This document shows, in pieces, positions 8,466-16,750 of a DNA stretch of 21,474 bases (position 1 is the stretch's first letter; every line of letters begins with the position of its first letter). The notes beneath the pieces were generated by a model. The model was not told the origin of the DNA. It was given only the letters and a program-made list of their open reading frames with translations, and made no database searches. A program made the translations under genes and the position numbers. The DNA is taken from positions 57,036 through 78,509 of the forward strand of contig PDIP01000101.1 of the NCBI GenBank assembly GCA_002811645.1. The letters are read 5' to 3'. This DNA is from Corallochytrium limacisporum. Taxonomy: Eukaryota; Opisthokonta.

Positions 8466-11400
8466 TTATTGCGCATTGATGAACGACGTCTCGACCTGGA
8501 CTTTCCCGTCATGGGACCAGAAGCCGGCTGCGGTAACGTGGCCTTCATTACCGATGACCACAAAGTCCGGACTGCCGCGGCCTGGATTGATAGGCAACAG
8601 GCCAGTCAGTTGGTTGAGAACACTCTCTTTGGTTCCATGTTTGTCGACGGCCTTGATACCCAGGCAAATGAGCAAGCCACCCTCGTCCCAGTCTGTCATG
8701 CTACCCGGTGGCAGGATGGTCGCAAAGGCACCAAATTTGCCGAGCTTGAAAATGTCACCGTTGGATCCCTTGAGCCAGAGATGGAGAGCAATATCTCCAT
8801 TGGTGTCCATATCCCACGAATTGTCGTTCTCAGGGCACCCAAAGTGGACCTTGACAGACGAGGCTGGGCCATTCACTTGAGCCCCAACCGCAACCTCGTC
8901 CCGGCTGCCAACAAAAGCCACGCGCTGACCAATTTGGTGGAAGAGGGCATCTGCCATGTACCGACCGATCTCCAGGTAGGCCTTCTGACTCCTGCGGTTG
9001 AAGGAATCGGCTGCTCCGGAAGACCGTGACTCAACGGATCCGTCGGCGCCCACATCAATGGCAGGTTGCGGATCTTTGCCATCGCTGCCAAACAGTTTGC
9101 CGGGCACCACCATAGTAATCATGCCGTAGAGAGAATCCACCATTGGTTGATGGTCCACTGGGATCGCGACTGGTCGCCGTCCAGGCCGTCCAAGATCCTG
9201 AGGACCCAGTGCCGTCATATCCAATGGGAGGAGCTGACACCTTCTTGCTGCATTTGTGCACACCAGCATTTCACCAGCACCGACCGTAATCGGGCCCTGG
9301 ACTGGGTGGCTACGGACCGTGACGATTGCATCATGACTCTGGCACGGAGGAATCATGACAAATGTGTTGACATTGGCAGGCTTCAGGAGGTACGCTGACC
9401 CTTTCTCATTTTCCACCACAATGCTCGCTTCCTTGCCAATGATCTTGTTGGACATGATGTAGATACCATGGCGTCCTTGACCCCACCCGTGTGAAGTTGA
9501 TTTCACCGTCCATGTCCGGGGCATGGCATAGACGTTGTCCGCGTCCTTGCACACCTGAGTATCAGGGGAATCACTATTGCGGTGCTCCACCCAGAAGCTG
9601 CGTGCGTTCTTGATGTAGTGAGTGATCCAGAAGGTCACTTCCATTGCATTGAGCACACCATCAAACCAATGACTCTCACCCTTGGCTTCCATAACAGCTG
9701 ACCAAAACGGTTCACCATTGACCTCGGATGCTAGCCTTGCCATCCGTCTGGGGTACCACACACTCACATTGTCGTCAACGCTACCATAGCGCACGGCAAA
9801 GGGAAGTTCATGGAGGTGAACACTGTTTAGATCGGTTGCCCACTGATTCTTCACGGAGCCAAAGACGGCCTTGAGCTGATCCGAGCTCCGGCCATCGGCG
9901 TCCCAGAACATGGAGCCAGGGTAACTGTCCATCTTTGTCCATCCTGCAGCGCACAGAGCAGCACTACCGTGGTCTGTCATCAGTGTAGAGAACACGAAGC
10001 ATCCATGACCTCCCATCGAGTGACCACTGAAAAACAGATTCTGCGGATCGACAGGTTGTAGGGTGTCTGCGTTCTCGGAGATATGCTGTGTGAATGCTTC
10101 CAGGGCCATGACCCCATTGAGTGCACCAAACTCCTCCCAATCCCAGCCAAACTGGCGACGATTGGTGGGTTCCAGGATCCACGTACAATTCTGTTGGTCA
10201 TAAGCACCGGTCCAGGCCGGTTTGAACGCTTTGACTCCTGCACCATGGGTTGCAAAGATGATTGGCAGAAGATCAAACTCGGCACAGTGGGTTCGAGCGT
10301 CAAAGGTTGTTGCATGGATTGCCGGCACCACGGCGGCGTGCTGTACGCTTCCGTCGTAGTCGTGGAAAGTCATACAGTAGGGATCGCCAGTAAACTCTGG
10401 AAGTGTGTGAATCACTCCCACTGTGTCCCAGTCACCACTTGAAGCGGTTCCAATCTTCAAATGGTAGTCATCGACGTCAGTCTTTGGACCGTCCGCGCTC
10501 TCAACCGCCGTGACTCTTATGCCAAGGAATTGGTCTCCACTCACGACATCATCAAAGACATCTTTGGGCAGGCTAGGACAGTTCACAGCCACAGGGTAGT
10601 GATGATTCCGCAGCAGAGCAATACTCTGCTCACCAGCACAGTTAATCTCACTAATGTTGTCCTCGTCCTGACCATGAATCCAACTGACACTCACGGTACC
10701 GACGTACATGTCCTCCTCGCCTGCGGCGCGGATGGTGACACCTACCGGTCCCTGGGGTCTGCCACCCATCAAAGTCGGTAACTGTAGGTCGTAGGGGCTG
10801 ATGACAATCCGTTTGGAATCGATGGGGTTCCTGGTGCTCATGTTCACGGTCACATCACGGCCGATGGAGAGGCGGACAGCAAGTACCCGCGACAGAGAGT
10901 CGTCAGTGTCGAAGGTGATGGTTCGGTGCATAATGTCCTCACTGTATTTGTCACCAACGTACTTTACCCTCTGATGGATGTAACTGCTGGTTCCTCCGAC
11001 ATGGAGGTTTGCACTGACACGCATGTGAGGCGCTTCTTCTTCGCTTCCGTCATTGATGATGGGCACGGGAGAGATCCAGCCAAGAGCCCAGCCCTCGTAC
11101 AAGATTCCGCCTTCACCGAGTTGGGAAGTGATCAGGTCTGTGATGCTATCCACTGGCGGGATGTCAAGACTGGTACCATTAGTAGGAATGTCCTTCGTAC
11201 CCTTTTCCCAGCACACTTTGCCCTCGCCTGCCAGTTCCGAAATGTAGCAGATGTTGTTTCCTAGTTCTCCTTGCGAACGAGCCATGGCTTTCATTAGTGG
11301 GTCAAGTCCATCGTACTCATCCAAGAATCCCTGGAAATTAGGTCCCTGGCCATCTGGAACCAATGGTAGCAAGTAGAACCACTTGATGGTAAAGTCAGAG

Positions 11401-11489
11401 GAGACTTCAGCCAGCTCCGTTGCCGGATCCTGCTCTCCTGATCCCAGGAGTGCCAGTGAACCGACGTACAAATCCTGCAGGAATTTCAT
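8466..11489 (-). CDS. Large secreted S9/prolyl-oligopeptidase-like alpha/beta hydrolase
   Basis: The frame gives 1007 residues from ATG 11489. This start was preferred over 11513 because MKFLQDLYVGSLALLGSG resembles a short signal peptide; the prediction is marginal because of an internal Asp. The alpha/beta-hydrolase triad is clear: nucleophile Ser491 in GHSMGG, acid Asp572 or Asp573 in YGSVDDN, and His607 in GESHW, with normal S9 spacing. About 440 residues lie before the catalytic core, probably mostly beta structure, and about 400 after it, ending in a segment I cannot assign. Several sequons (NGT, NMS, NIS, NCT, NVS) and paired cysteines fit an exported protein. Esterase activity cannot be excluded. 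The gene is convergent with RPN12 and uninterrupted. Confidence 0.85.
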   Translation of the reverse strand: MKFLQDLYVGSLALLGSGEQDPATELAEVSSDFTIKWFYLLPLVPDGQGPNFQGFLDEYDGLDPLMKAMARSQGELGNNICYISELAGEGKVCWEKGTKDIPTNGTSLDIPPVDSITDLITSQLGEGGILYEGWALGWISPVPIINDGSEEEAPHMRVSANLHVGGTSSYIHQRVKYVGDKYSEDIMHRTITFDTDDSLSRVLAVRLSIGRDVTVNMSTRNPIDSKRIVISPYDLQLPTLMGGRPQGPVGVTIRAAGEEDMYVGTVSVSWIHGQDEDNISEINCAGEQSIALLRNHHYPVAVNCPSLPKDVFDDVVSGDQFLGIRVTAVESADGPKTDVDDYHLKIGTASSGDWDTVGVIHTLPEFTGDPYCMTFHDYDGSVQHAAVVPAIHATTFDARTHCAEFDLLPIIFATHGAGVKAFKPAWTGAYDQQNCTWILEPTNRRQFGWDWEEFGALNGVMALEAFTQHISENADTLQPVDPQNLFFSGHSMGGHGCFVFSTLMTDHGSAALCAAGWTKMDSYPGSMFWDADGRSSDQLKAVFGSVKNQWATDLNSVHLHELPFAVRYGSVDDNVSVWYPRRMARLASEVNGEPFWSAVMEAKGESHWFDGVLNAMEVTFWITHYIKNARSFWVEHRNSDSPDTQVCKDADNVYAMPRTWTVKSTSHGWGQGRHGIYIMSNKIIGKEASIVVENEKGSAYLLKPANVNTFVMIPPCQSHDAIVTVRSHPVQGPITVGAGEMLVCTNAARRCQLLPLDMTALGPQDLGRPGRRPVAIPVDHQPMVDSLYGMITMVVPGKLFGSDGKDPQPAIDVGADGSVESRSSGAADSFNRRSQKAYLEIGRYMADALFHQIGQRVAFVGSRDEVAVGAQVNGPASSVKVHFGCPENDNSWDMDTNGDIALHLWLKGSNGDIFKLGKFGAFATILPPGSMTDWDEGGLLICLGIKAVDKHGTKESVLNQLTGLLPINPGRGSPDFVVIGNEGHVTAAGFWSHDGKVQVETSFINAQ

Positions 11490-12030
11490 GTTTGATTGAA
11501 TGGCACACTCCAAATCTGGAGGTCTTAATCATGGCCAAAACTCCTGTACGTGCCGAGGCTCGGGATTATTAGCCGCGCCTTAAGTACGCTTCCGACATGC
11601 GACAGACCCTGGACCCACAACCGGTGCGTTCGGTTCCGTGTTACAGAGGAGGAGAGAAAGGCCTTCGCTGGCCCCCCCATCTCGCCCTGCCCCATGGAGA
11701 AAAAAGGGGGGGGGGGAAGATATGATAGCCCATGGCCGCGTGCCAGAGACAGGAGACATTTCAAAAACGGAAATTGACACGGTGGAGAGAGAGAACAGAG
11801 CCATTGACTGAGTATTTAAAACAAGAATCTGAAAAAAAAGAGTGTGCGGTGGAACATGTCCCGGCCTTGTCATATTTCCACGATCGATGCGACCGCTTCG
11901 TATCGGTGGGGTGCACCTTACCTACCAACCGTGTCCAGTGGAATGGATTCATACTTACGGACCTAACACACGCTTCAGACCTTGTGCTCGTGTTTCGCAA
12001 TTAGTGTGTACTACTTGTAGAGCAGCAATT

Positions 12031-12053
12031 CAGTAGTAGCAGTAGTAGTAGTG
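12031..12053. repeat. Imperfect (AGT)n microsatellite
   Basis: CAGTAGTAG followed by CAGTAGTAGTAGTG gives seven trinucleotide units with one interruption. It lies in intergenic DNA. Confidence 0.8.
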
Positions 12054-12178
12054 CCACCGTGACCCGTTCCAGACGTGGCGATGGTTGGTCCGAATGGGTT
12101 GAGGGCCGGGCCTTTGCACCAAAAAGTAAGAGAGAGCGCAGAAAACTCTCAGTTTTGTCCACGGTGGATGCGGTTTGA

Positions 12179-12199
12179 GGGGGAGGGGGGAATGGGGGG
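12179..12199 (+). other. Quadruplex-capable G tract
   Basis: G5-A-G6-AAT-G6 on the plus strand, with the six-base runs long enough to supply a fourth G tract. It lies about 690 bases upstream of the S9-like start and 1.1 kb upstream of FPG. Confidence 0.5.
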
Positions 12200-12866
12200 A
12201 AGGTCGAGGGTGTTTGGGGCTCGCCGGTTGGTTGGTATCTGCAAAGTATACCATCAATAGGATCAGTATTCAGGGAAAGATTAAACACTGCCTCCTCCTC
12301 CTCGTCCTCTCCGCCGGCCGCCCCGCCGCCCTATCTGTCGTTCTTCTCGGCTCACATCACATCCCCCACTTATCGCAGCCAGAGCCCAGAGGAATCTCTG
12401 CATATTTTTGCCACAGGGAGCCATCTGAGTAAAGGGCGTTTTCATTGCGTGCTGACGAAACAGCAAATGAAACCTAAGGAAGCGAATATGAGCGCGGAAG
12501 GTTTGGGAGTCTAATTTAGAAGAAACACTGGGGCAGGACCTGATTCTCTCCAAGTTTTGGAAAACTGGGGTGCGCCATGGTACCATCGGTGGCTCAGGGG
12601 CAAGAATTGCTGCAGGAACAAAACTCGATGTAGTTAATGTACTGTACTATCCCATCGGTTCCTGACAGAAAGGGTCATACATGTTGGCCCGTTTCTCGAT
12701 CACTTTTAATTCTTTCTTTCCTTTGCCGAGGGAGGGAAGCTCACGACAGTAGTAGTACATTCACTACTGCGATCGGCCGGCTCAGGGGGCGGTATTGGCG
12801 GGTCCACGGGGTCGGTCGCAGGTGGAGAGCGCAAGTGCCCTCCCCCTTCCCTGCTTTCCCGTGCGT

Positions 12867-12887
12867 CCCCCCGGGCGGGGGGGGGGC
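12867..12887. repeat. C6-GGGC-G10 inverted tract
   Basis: A run of six C is followed by GGGC and ten G, forming a near-perfect inverted repeat within a GC-rich stretch about 420 bases upstream of the FPG start codon. Confidence 0.6.
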
Positions 12888-13285
12888 GGCCTCGTCCGGC
12901 AAGGCGAGAACCCGGGAAGCGAGAGCCCCCCTTTCTCCTGCCGTCCCTCACTACCGGAGAGTCACCTTCGCGTCGGTCCTGCGGGAGATCCTGAGCACAG
13001 CGCGCTGAGTACCCGAGAGACCAGAAGGCAAAAAAAAAAAAGGGAGAAAGAAAAAAGCCAGTCCCGAAAGCCCGGTCGCTCCGGTAGTTCTCGTGGAGCA
13101 GGAAGGGAAGAGAAGGGAAGGGGGTTGCGGGGCACTGGCTGCCCTTGGCAATAAGCTCAGGGTCTTGCAATCAGAAATATGGAAGTTGTGCAGGTATTCG
13201 GATGGTACCTACCTGTTGCTATCCAGATCCACACTCCAACAGATTTTAATTTAGTTCGATTTGATAGTATTCTGGACGGCTCGTG

Positions 13286-13303
13286 TTCATTAGACAATTA
13301 GAG
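13286..13303 (+). promoter_or_regulatory. Initiator-like TCATTAGACAATTAGA element before FPG
   Basis: The stretch just before the FPG start codon reads TCATTAGACAATTAGAG. A similar TCATTCAATTAGAAA lies 15-30 bases before the NOT2 start (16722-16736). The TCATT plus CAATT arrangement recalls the initiator and flanking element of oomycete core promoters. Two genes are too few to prove a motif. Confidence 0.25.
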
Positions 13304-13305
13304 TT

Positions 13306-14571
13306 ATGCCTGAGTTAGCGGAAGTAGAATCCGCTCGCAGGGCTGTGTATGCAGTTGCTGTTGGCAAGAGGATCCTGAAGTGCAAGGTGGAACAAGACAC
13401 TAAGGTCTACGACAAGGTGGCCCCAAACGAGTTCGCAAAGTACATGACTGGAGCAACACTGACAAACATTCTACGCCACGGAAAGCAACTTTGGATGGAG
13501 GTGGACAAGAAACCAAAGAAGTTTCCTACGTTCCACTTCGCCATGACTGGCAACTTTTTGGTGAGGCCGGCTGATACGGGCAGTGGTCGGAAGGTGCAGA
13601 AGATGGTTAGTCTTGTGGGTGGAGGTGATCATGGAAAGTTAATCATTAAGGAGCGAAAACGCAATCTATTGAAGGGAATCGTGGATACCGGTGAGGATGA
13701 TGAAGAAAAGGTCCAGGAAATCGAGGATCGCAAGGAAGAGGTAGCATCAACATGGCCACCCAAGTTCTGGAAATGTATCCTCCAAATGGATGACGGTACG
13801 GAGGTAGCTTTCGTCAACGCCCGTCGATTTGGCCGGATAAGGCTTGTTGACAGTATGGATGGCATTCTGTCGAAGCTCGGATTCGATCCGTACTTGAATA
13901 TGGCCCCTTTGGATCACTTTGTCAAAGTCCTGGGCAAACGGAGTCTGCCCATCAAAGCACTGCTGCTCGACCAGAAGTTTGCTGCAGGCATCGGTAACTG
14001 GCTAGCTGATGAAATTCTGTACCAAGCTCACATCCACCCGGAAACCGTCACGTCGACACTCAATGAGAAACAGGTCCAGGCCATCCACACAGCCATGAAG
14101 TATGTGGTGGACACAGCTGTGAATTGCAGGGCTGACGCTAATCTTTATCCAGATGACTTTCTGTTTTTCCACCGTTGGGACAAAGGAGGACGAGTCGCCC
14201 AAGTTCTGGCGAATGGTGATCGCCTCGACTATATTACAGTTGGAGGACGGACCTCGTGCTATGTTCCGGCGCGTCAGAAGAAAACAACCCACCGTTTGGT
14301 GGAGTATGAGTGGACAGAACACAATGGCAAGTCCACAAGAGATAGGCTGAAGGAAGAAGAAGAGGTGACGACGAAGACAGCGGGACGGCAAGGTGCCACC
14401 AGAACTACCAACAAGGTGGTAGTGAAGATAGAGACGGAGGATACTCTGCGTGAGCTGCAATCGTCACCGAGCAAGAAACTGGCCGCAAAGGCAAAAGCCA
14501 AGGCACGTCAGGCCAGCAGTGCGTCAACAACTCCGAATGGCACCAGGCGATCCGCTCGGATCCGATCCTAA
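13306..14571 (+). CDS. FPG1: Formamidopyrimidine-DNA glycosylase (Fpg/MutM family, eukaryotic type)
   Basis: Fpg excises oxidised purines and nicks the abasic site by beta,delta-elimination. The 421-residue frame begins MPELAEVE, giving the N-terminal Pro nucleophile after Met removal and Glu3. Lys60 of RHGKQLW matches the catalytic beta-lobe lysine. The helix-two-turn-helix is LLLDQKFAAGIGNWLADEI (Asn231). Instead of a cysteine zinc finger it has VGGRTSCYVPARQKK (about 312-326), the zincless finger of plant and fungal enzymes, followed by a tail of about 95 residues with Lys/Ala-rich and TRRSARIRS segments that looks nuclear and DNA-binding. An acidic, Lys-rich insertion occupies about 93-148 before WPPKFWK, a motif shared with fungal-type enzymes. 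The gene is convergent with NFU1 (69 bp between stops). Confidence 0.95.
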   Translation: MPELAEVESARRAVYAVAVGKRILKCKVEQDTKVYDKVAPNEFAKYMTGATLTNILRHGKQLWMEVDKKPKKFPTFHFAMTGNFLVRPADTGSGRKVQKMVSLVGGGDHGKLIIKERKRNLLKGIVDTGEDDEEKVQEIEDRKEEVASTWPPKFWKCILQMDDGTEVAFVNARRFGRIRLVDSMDGILSKLGFDPYLNMAPLDHFVKVLGKRSLPIKALLLDQKFAAGIGNWLADEILYQAHIHPETVTSTLNEKQVQAIHTAMKYVVDTAVNCRADANLYPDDFLFFHRWDKGGRVAQVLANGDRLDYITVGGRTSCYVPARQKKTTHRLVEYEWTEHNGKSTRDRLKEEEEVTTKTAGRQGATRTTNKVVVKIETEDTLRELQSSPSKKLAAKAKAKARQASSASTTPNGTRRSARIRS

Positions 14572-14640
14572 ATATTATCCGTATGTGTATTATATCAGTA
14601 TGAAATGTATAAAGTAAAATGATTGGATATCTCGTGATAT

Positions 14641-15501
14641 TTACTGTTCAGCTTTTTGTTTCTGATCCTCGGTCCGTGCCTTGGCTGCGTTTTCTTTAAG
14701 TTTTTGTTCAAATCGCTGGAACTCTTCTAAACCAACCTTCTCTTCAATGTCGAGCACCTGCTCTACGCCGCGTACCTCGGGAATGTAATGCATGAGCATG
14801 TTCTCAATGCCACCCTTAAGTGTGGCCGTGGAAGAGGGGCATGATGTGCACGCACCCTGCAGCTTCAAGAAGACAATACCATCCTCAGGATCCCAACCAG
14901 AAAAAGCAATGTCGCCGCCATCATCCTGGACAGCCGGACGAATGCGGGTGTCCAAGAGTTCCTTGACCATCATAACTATTTCGTCGTCATCCTCATCAAC
15001 AGCAGTGCTTCCGCTCACTTCATATCCCTCGCGAATCACCGGTAGGCCGCTACCATAGAAGTCCATGATCGATGCGTACACGTCCGGCTTCAATTCATCC
15101 CAGTCCAGGTCTGCTTCCTTTGTGACTGTAACAAAATCTTTTCCAAGCATGACACCAGTCACACCCTCGATTGTAAAAATGCTGGACGCCAGCGGGCTGG
15201 CCTGGGCTTCTGACTTACTGCTGAAATTGATGGTGCCATCATCTAAGACGCCCCTTCCGGGCGTAAACATCAATGAGTTTGGGTTCGGGGTGGAAGCAGT
15301 TTGAATGAACATTGTGCGTTTCAACAGCGCCACGCCAGATCCCATAATCGGTTTGACGCCATATGATTCCCTACGCGTAGGCTGCATTGAGGAACTACGC
15401 ATAGCAATGCCGCTCACACCACGTACACTCCATCCAGACATGACCCGGGCTGCACTTAGTTGGCGCAAGGCGCTCCTTCCTGCTCGTGAAAACATCATCA
15501 T
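14641..15501 (-). CDS. NFU1: Mitochondrial Fe-S cluster scaffold/carrier NFU1
   Basis: NFU1 delivers [4Fe-4S] clusters to late mitochondrial targets such as lipoate synthase. The 286-residue product starts with an Arg/Ser-rich, acid-free segment ([15 protein letters not shown]) typical of a mitochondrial presequence. The Nfu N-terminal domain spans about 64-155 ([35 protein letters not shown]). The NifU-like C-terminal domain spans about 175-250 with [16 protein letters not shown] and the cluster-binding CxxC at Cys218 and Cys221 (GACTSCPSS). A charged helical tail of about 35 residues follows. ATG 15501 is the first of three tandem-like Met codons, and any of them would keep the presequence. 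The gene is divergent from NOT2 and convergent with FPG. Confidence 0.95.
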   Translation of the reverse strand: MMMFSRAGRSALRQLSAARVMSGWSVRGVSGIAMRSSSMQPTRRESYGVKPIMGSGVALLKRTMFIQTASTPNPNSLMFTPGRGVLDDGTINFSSKSEAQASPLASSIFTIEGVTGVMLGKDFVTVTKEADLDWDELKPDVYASIMDFYGSGLPVIREGYEVSGSTAVDEDDDEIVMMVKELLDTRIRPAVQDDGGDIAFSGWDPEDGIVFLKLQGACTSCPSSTATLKGGIENMLMHYIPEVRGVEQVLDIEEKVGLEEFQRFEQKLKENAAKARTEDQKQKAEQ

Positions 15502-16191
15502 CTTTGTGTCACCTGTTTGTACCGTGTGGTCCGTTCCACCACTGTATACACCGGAAGAAAGTATTCAGTACCTAACAAGGATGCTTGTGGTATGGTTTTT
15601 TGTATGCCTATTTTGTTCCTTTTGCGCTCCTTACCGCCATAAAGTACCAAAGGAGAATACAGAAATGTTCAAAACTTCTCGGAACCTTACACCTCGGAAT
15701 GTCGCGCAGTGGCCGTCGTCGCGAAGCTGAGGTCTCACGCCAGTTTCTGCAGCCACCCACCCTTCTTGGCCCGGTTGGGCTGATCCCGCCTTGCCTAGTA
15801 AGAAACCGTCAGCAAGCGTTTCCCAAGTACTAGTAGGCCCAGAACTGAAACCGAGGGGCAGTGTTAATTCATTTTAACTGTTTATATTAGGTTATCAGGT
15901 ATTAACACAGAGGCTGCTGCAAAAGCGAACGGGACGGAACAGAACTCGCGCCCTGTCCCTGGCGGGGCGTTTGTTTCGGAAACGTGAACCGGTAGCCCGG
16001 AAAAGTGCAGTACTTTTAATACGGAACGCTGCTGCGGTCTCGGTTTTAGGCAGATCGGTGGTCGTATTTCTTCAGTGAGTTTACGGTTTTTGCGTTTGGA
16101 ACACCTTCGCTGGGTCCCCTCCTTCCCTGTCTCTGAGTATGGGATCCGGGCGCATCGGGAGAAGGTTATGGCTTTTTTGGGTTCCCATTCG

Positions 16192-16211
16192 CCCCGCTCC
16201 CTCCCTCCCCC
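16192..16211 (-). other. Quadruplex-capable tract (G-rich on minus strand)
   Basis: C4-GCT-C3-T-C3-T-C5 on the plus strand gives four G tracts with short loops on the minus strand. It lies about 540 bases upstream of the NOT2 start codon. Confidence 0.6.
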
Positions 16212-16270
16212 TTCTCCAAGCGCGGGGACTCCGCGAAGCCAGTGAGACCGAAGGTGAAGGATTGGGGCTT

Positions 16271-16310
16271 CGTGTGTGTGTGTGTGTGCGTGTGTGTATG
16301 TGTGTGTGTT
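16271..16310. repeat. Imperfect (GT)n microsatellite
   Basis: About 19 GT units run with single-base interruptions (GC and AT steps). The tract is alternating purine-pyrimidine, so it could adopt Z-DNA. Confidence 0.85.
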
Positions 16311-16721
16311 ACTCTATGCCCGGCCCCTTGCAGAGAGCCTCGTTGTCTGCAAAGTCGACTGTAGTGGGCCACACTAATCATTTACAGAAACATGGAGTTA
16401 ATTGCTATCTGTTTGGCTCGTGAAGGTCTTTCAAGTAATTCGACACGGACAGTATGGCAAGCATACATGGCTCTTGCGACTTCTATGATCCGAACGTATG
16501 TGCTTGACATTGTTTCTTTACACTCGGGCTGTTGTGTGCACTTGAAAATCGGTTTGAGCGAACCTAGAGGTTGTTCGAATCTAGTCATACAACCGGAGTT
16601 TTTGTTGTAAAAGGGTCTCAAAGCGAAGGGACGCAACAATGTTGAGTCGGGAAAAATTATCATTTGGATTATAAAGAAACAATTTATTGCACAAACAGTC
16701 AATGATCCGAAGATAGTATTA

Positions 16722-16736
16722 TCATTCAATTAGAAA
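16722..16736 (+). promoter_or_regulatory. Initiator-like TCATTCAATTAGAAA element before NOT2
   Basis: This motif ends 14 bases before the NOT2 start codon and shares TCATT and CAATTAGA with the element just upstream of FPG. It is tentative, based on two examples. Confidence 0.25.
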
Positions 16737-16750
16737 CACACAACTTAAAG

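Larger units (their letters stand above)
11490..13305. other. Divergent upstream region between S9-like hydrolase and FPG
   Basis: No gene is supported in these 1.8 kb. The region holds a C7 tract (11671-11677) and a G11 tract (11706-11716) facing each other, an AGT microsatellite at 12031-12053, a G-rich tract at 12179-12199, CCT-rich sequence at 12290-12330, a C6-GGGC-G10 tract at 12867-12887 and an A12 run near 13030. Open frames up to 154 codons here are Arg/Gly/Pro-rich chance frames in GC-rich sequence, with no domain. Confidence 0.55.
15502..16750. other. Divergent upstream region between NFU1 and NOT2
   Basis: This 1.25-kb stretch has no supported gene. It holds a C-rich tract at 16192-16211 (quadruplex pattern on the minus strand) and a (GT)n microsatellite at 16271-16310. 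The right third is AT-richer, and an initiator-like motif lies at 16722-16736. The 115-codon minus-strand frame at 16382-16729 has no recognisable domain and overlaps what should be the NOT2 promoter. Confidence 0.5.

Noticed and set aside
12706-13170. 154-codon minus-strand frame
   Set aside because: It consists of GC-rich low-complexity sequence and homopolymer translations, with no domain, and occupies the upstream region of FPG.
16561-16595. GTTCGAATC, resembling a tRNA T-arm
   Set aside because: The flanking bases do not form a T stem, and no anticodon or D arm is present upstream.
16382-16729. 115-codon minus-strand frame before NOT2
   Set aside because: It has no domain and its position covers the expected NOT2 promoter.
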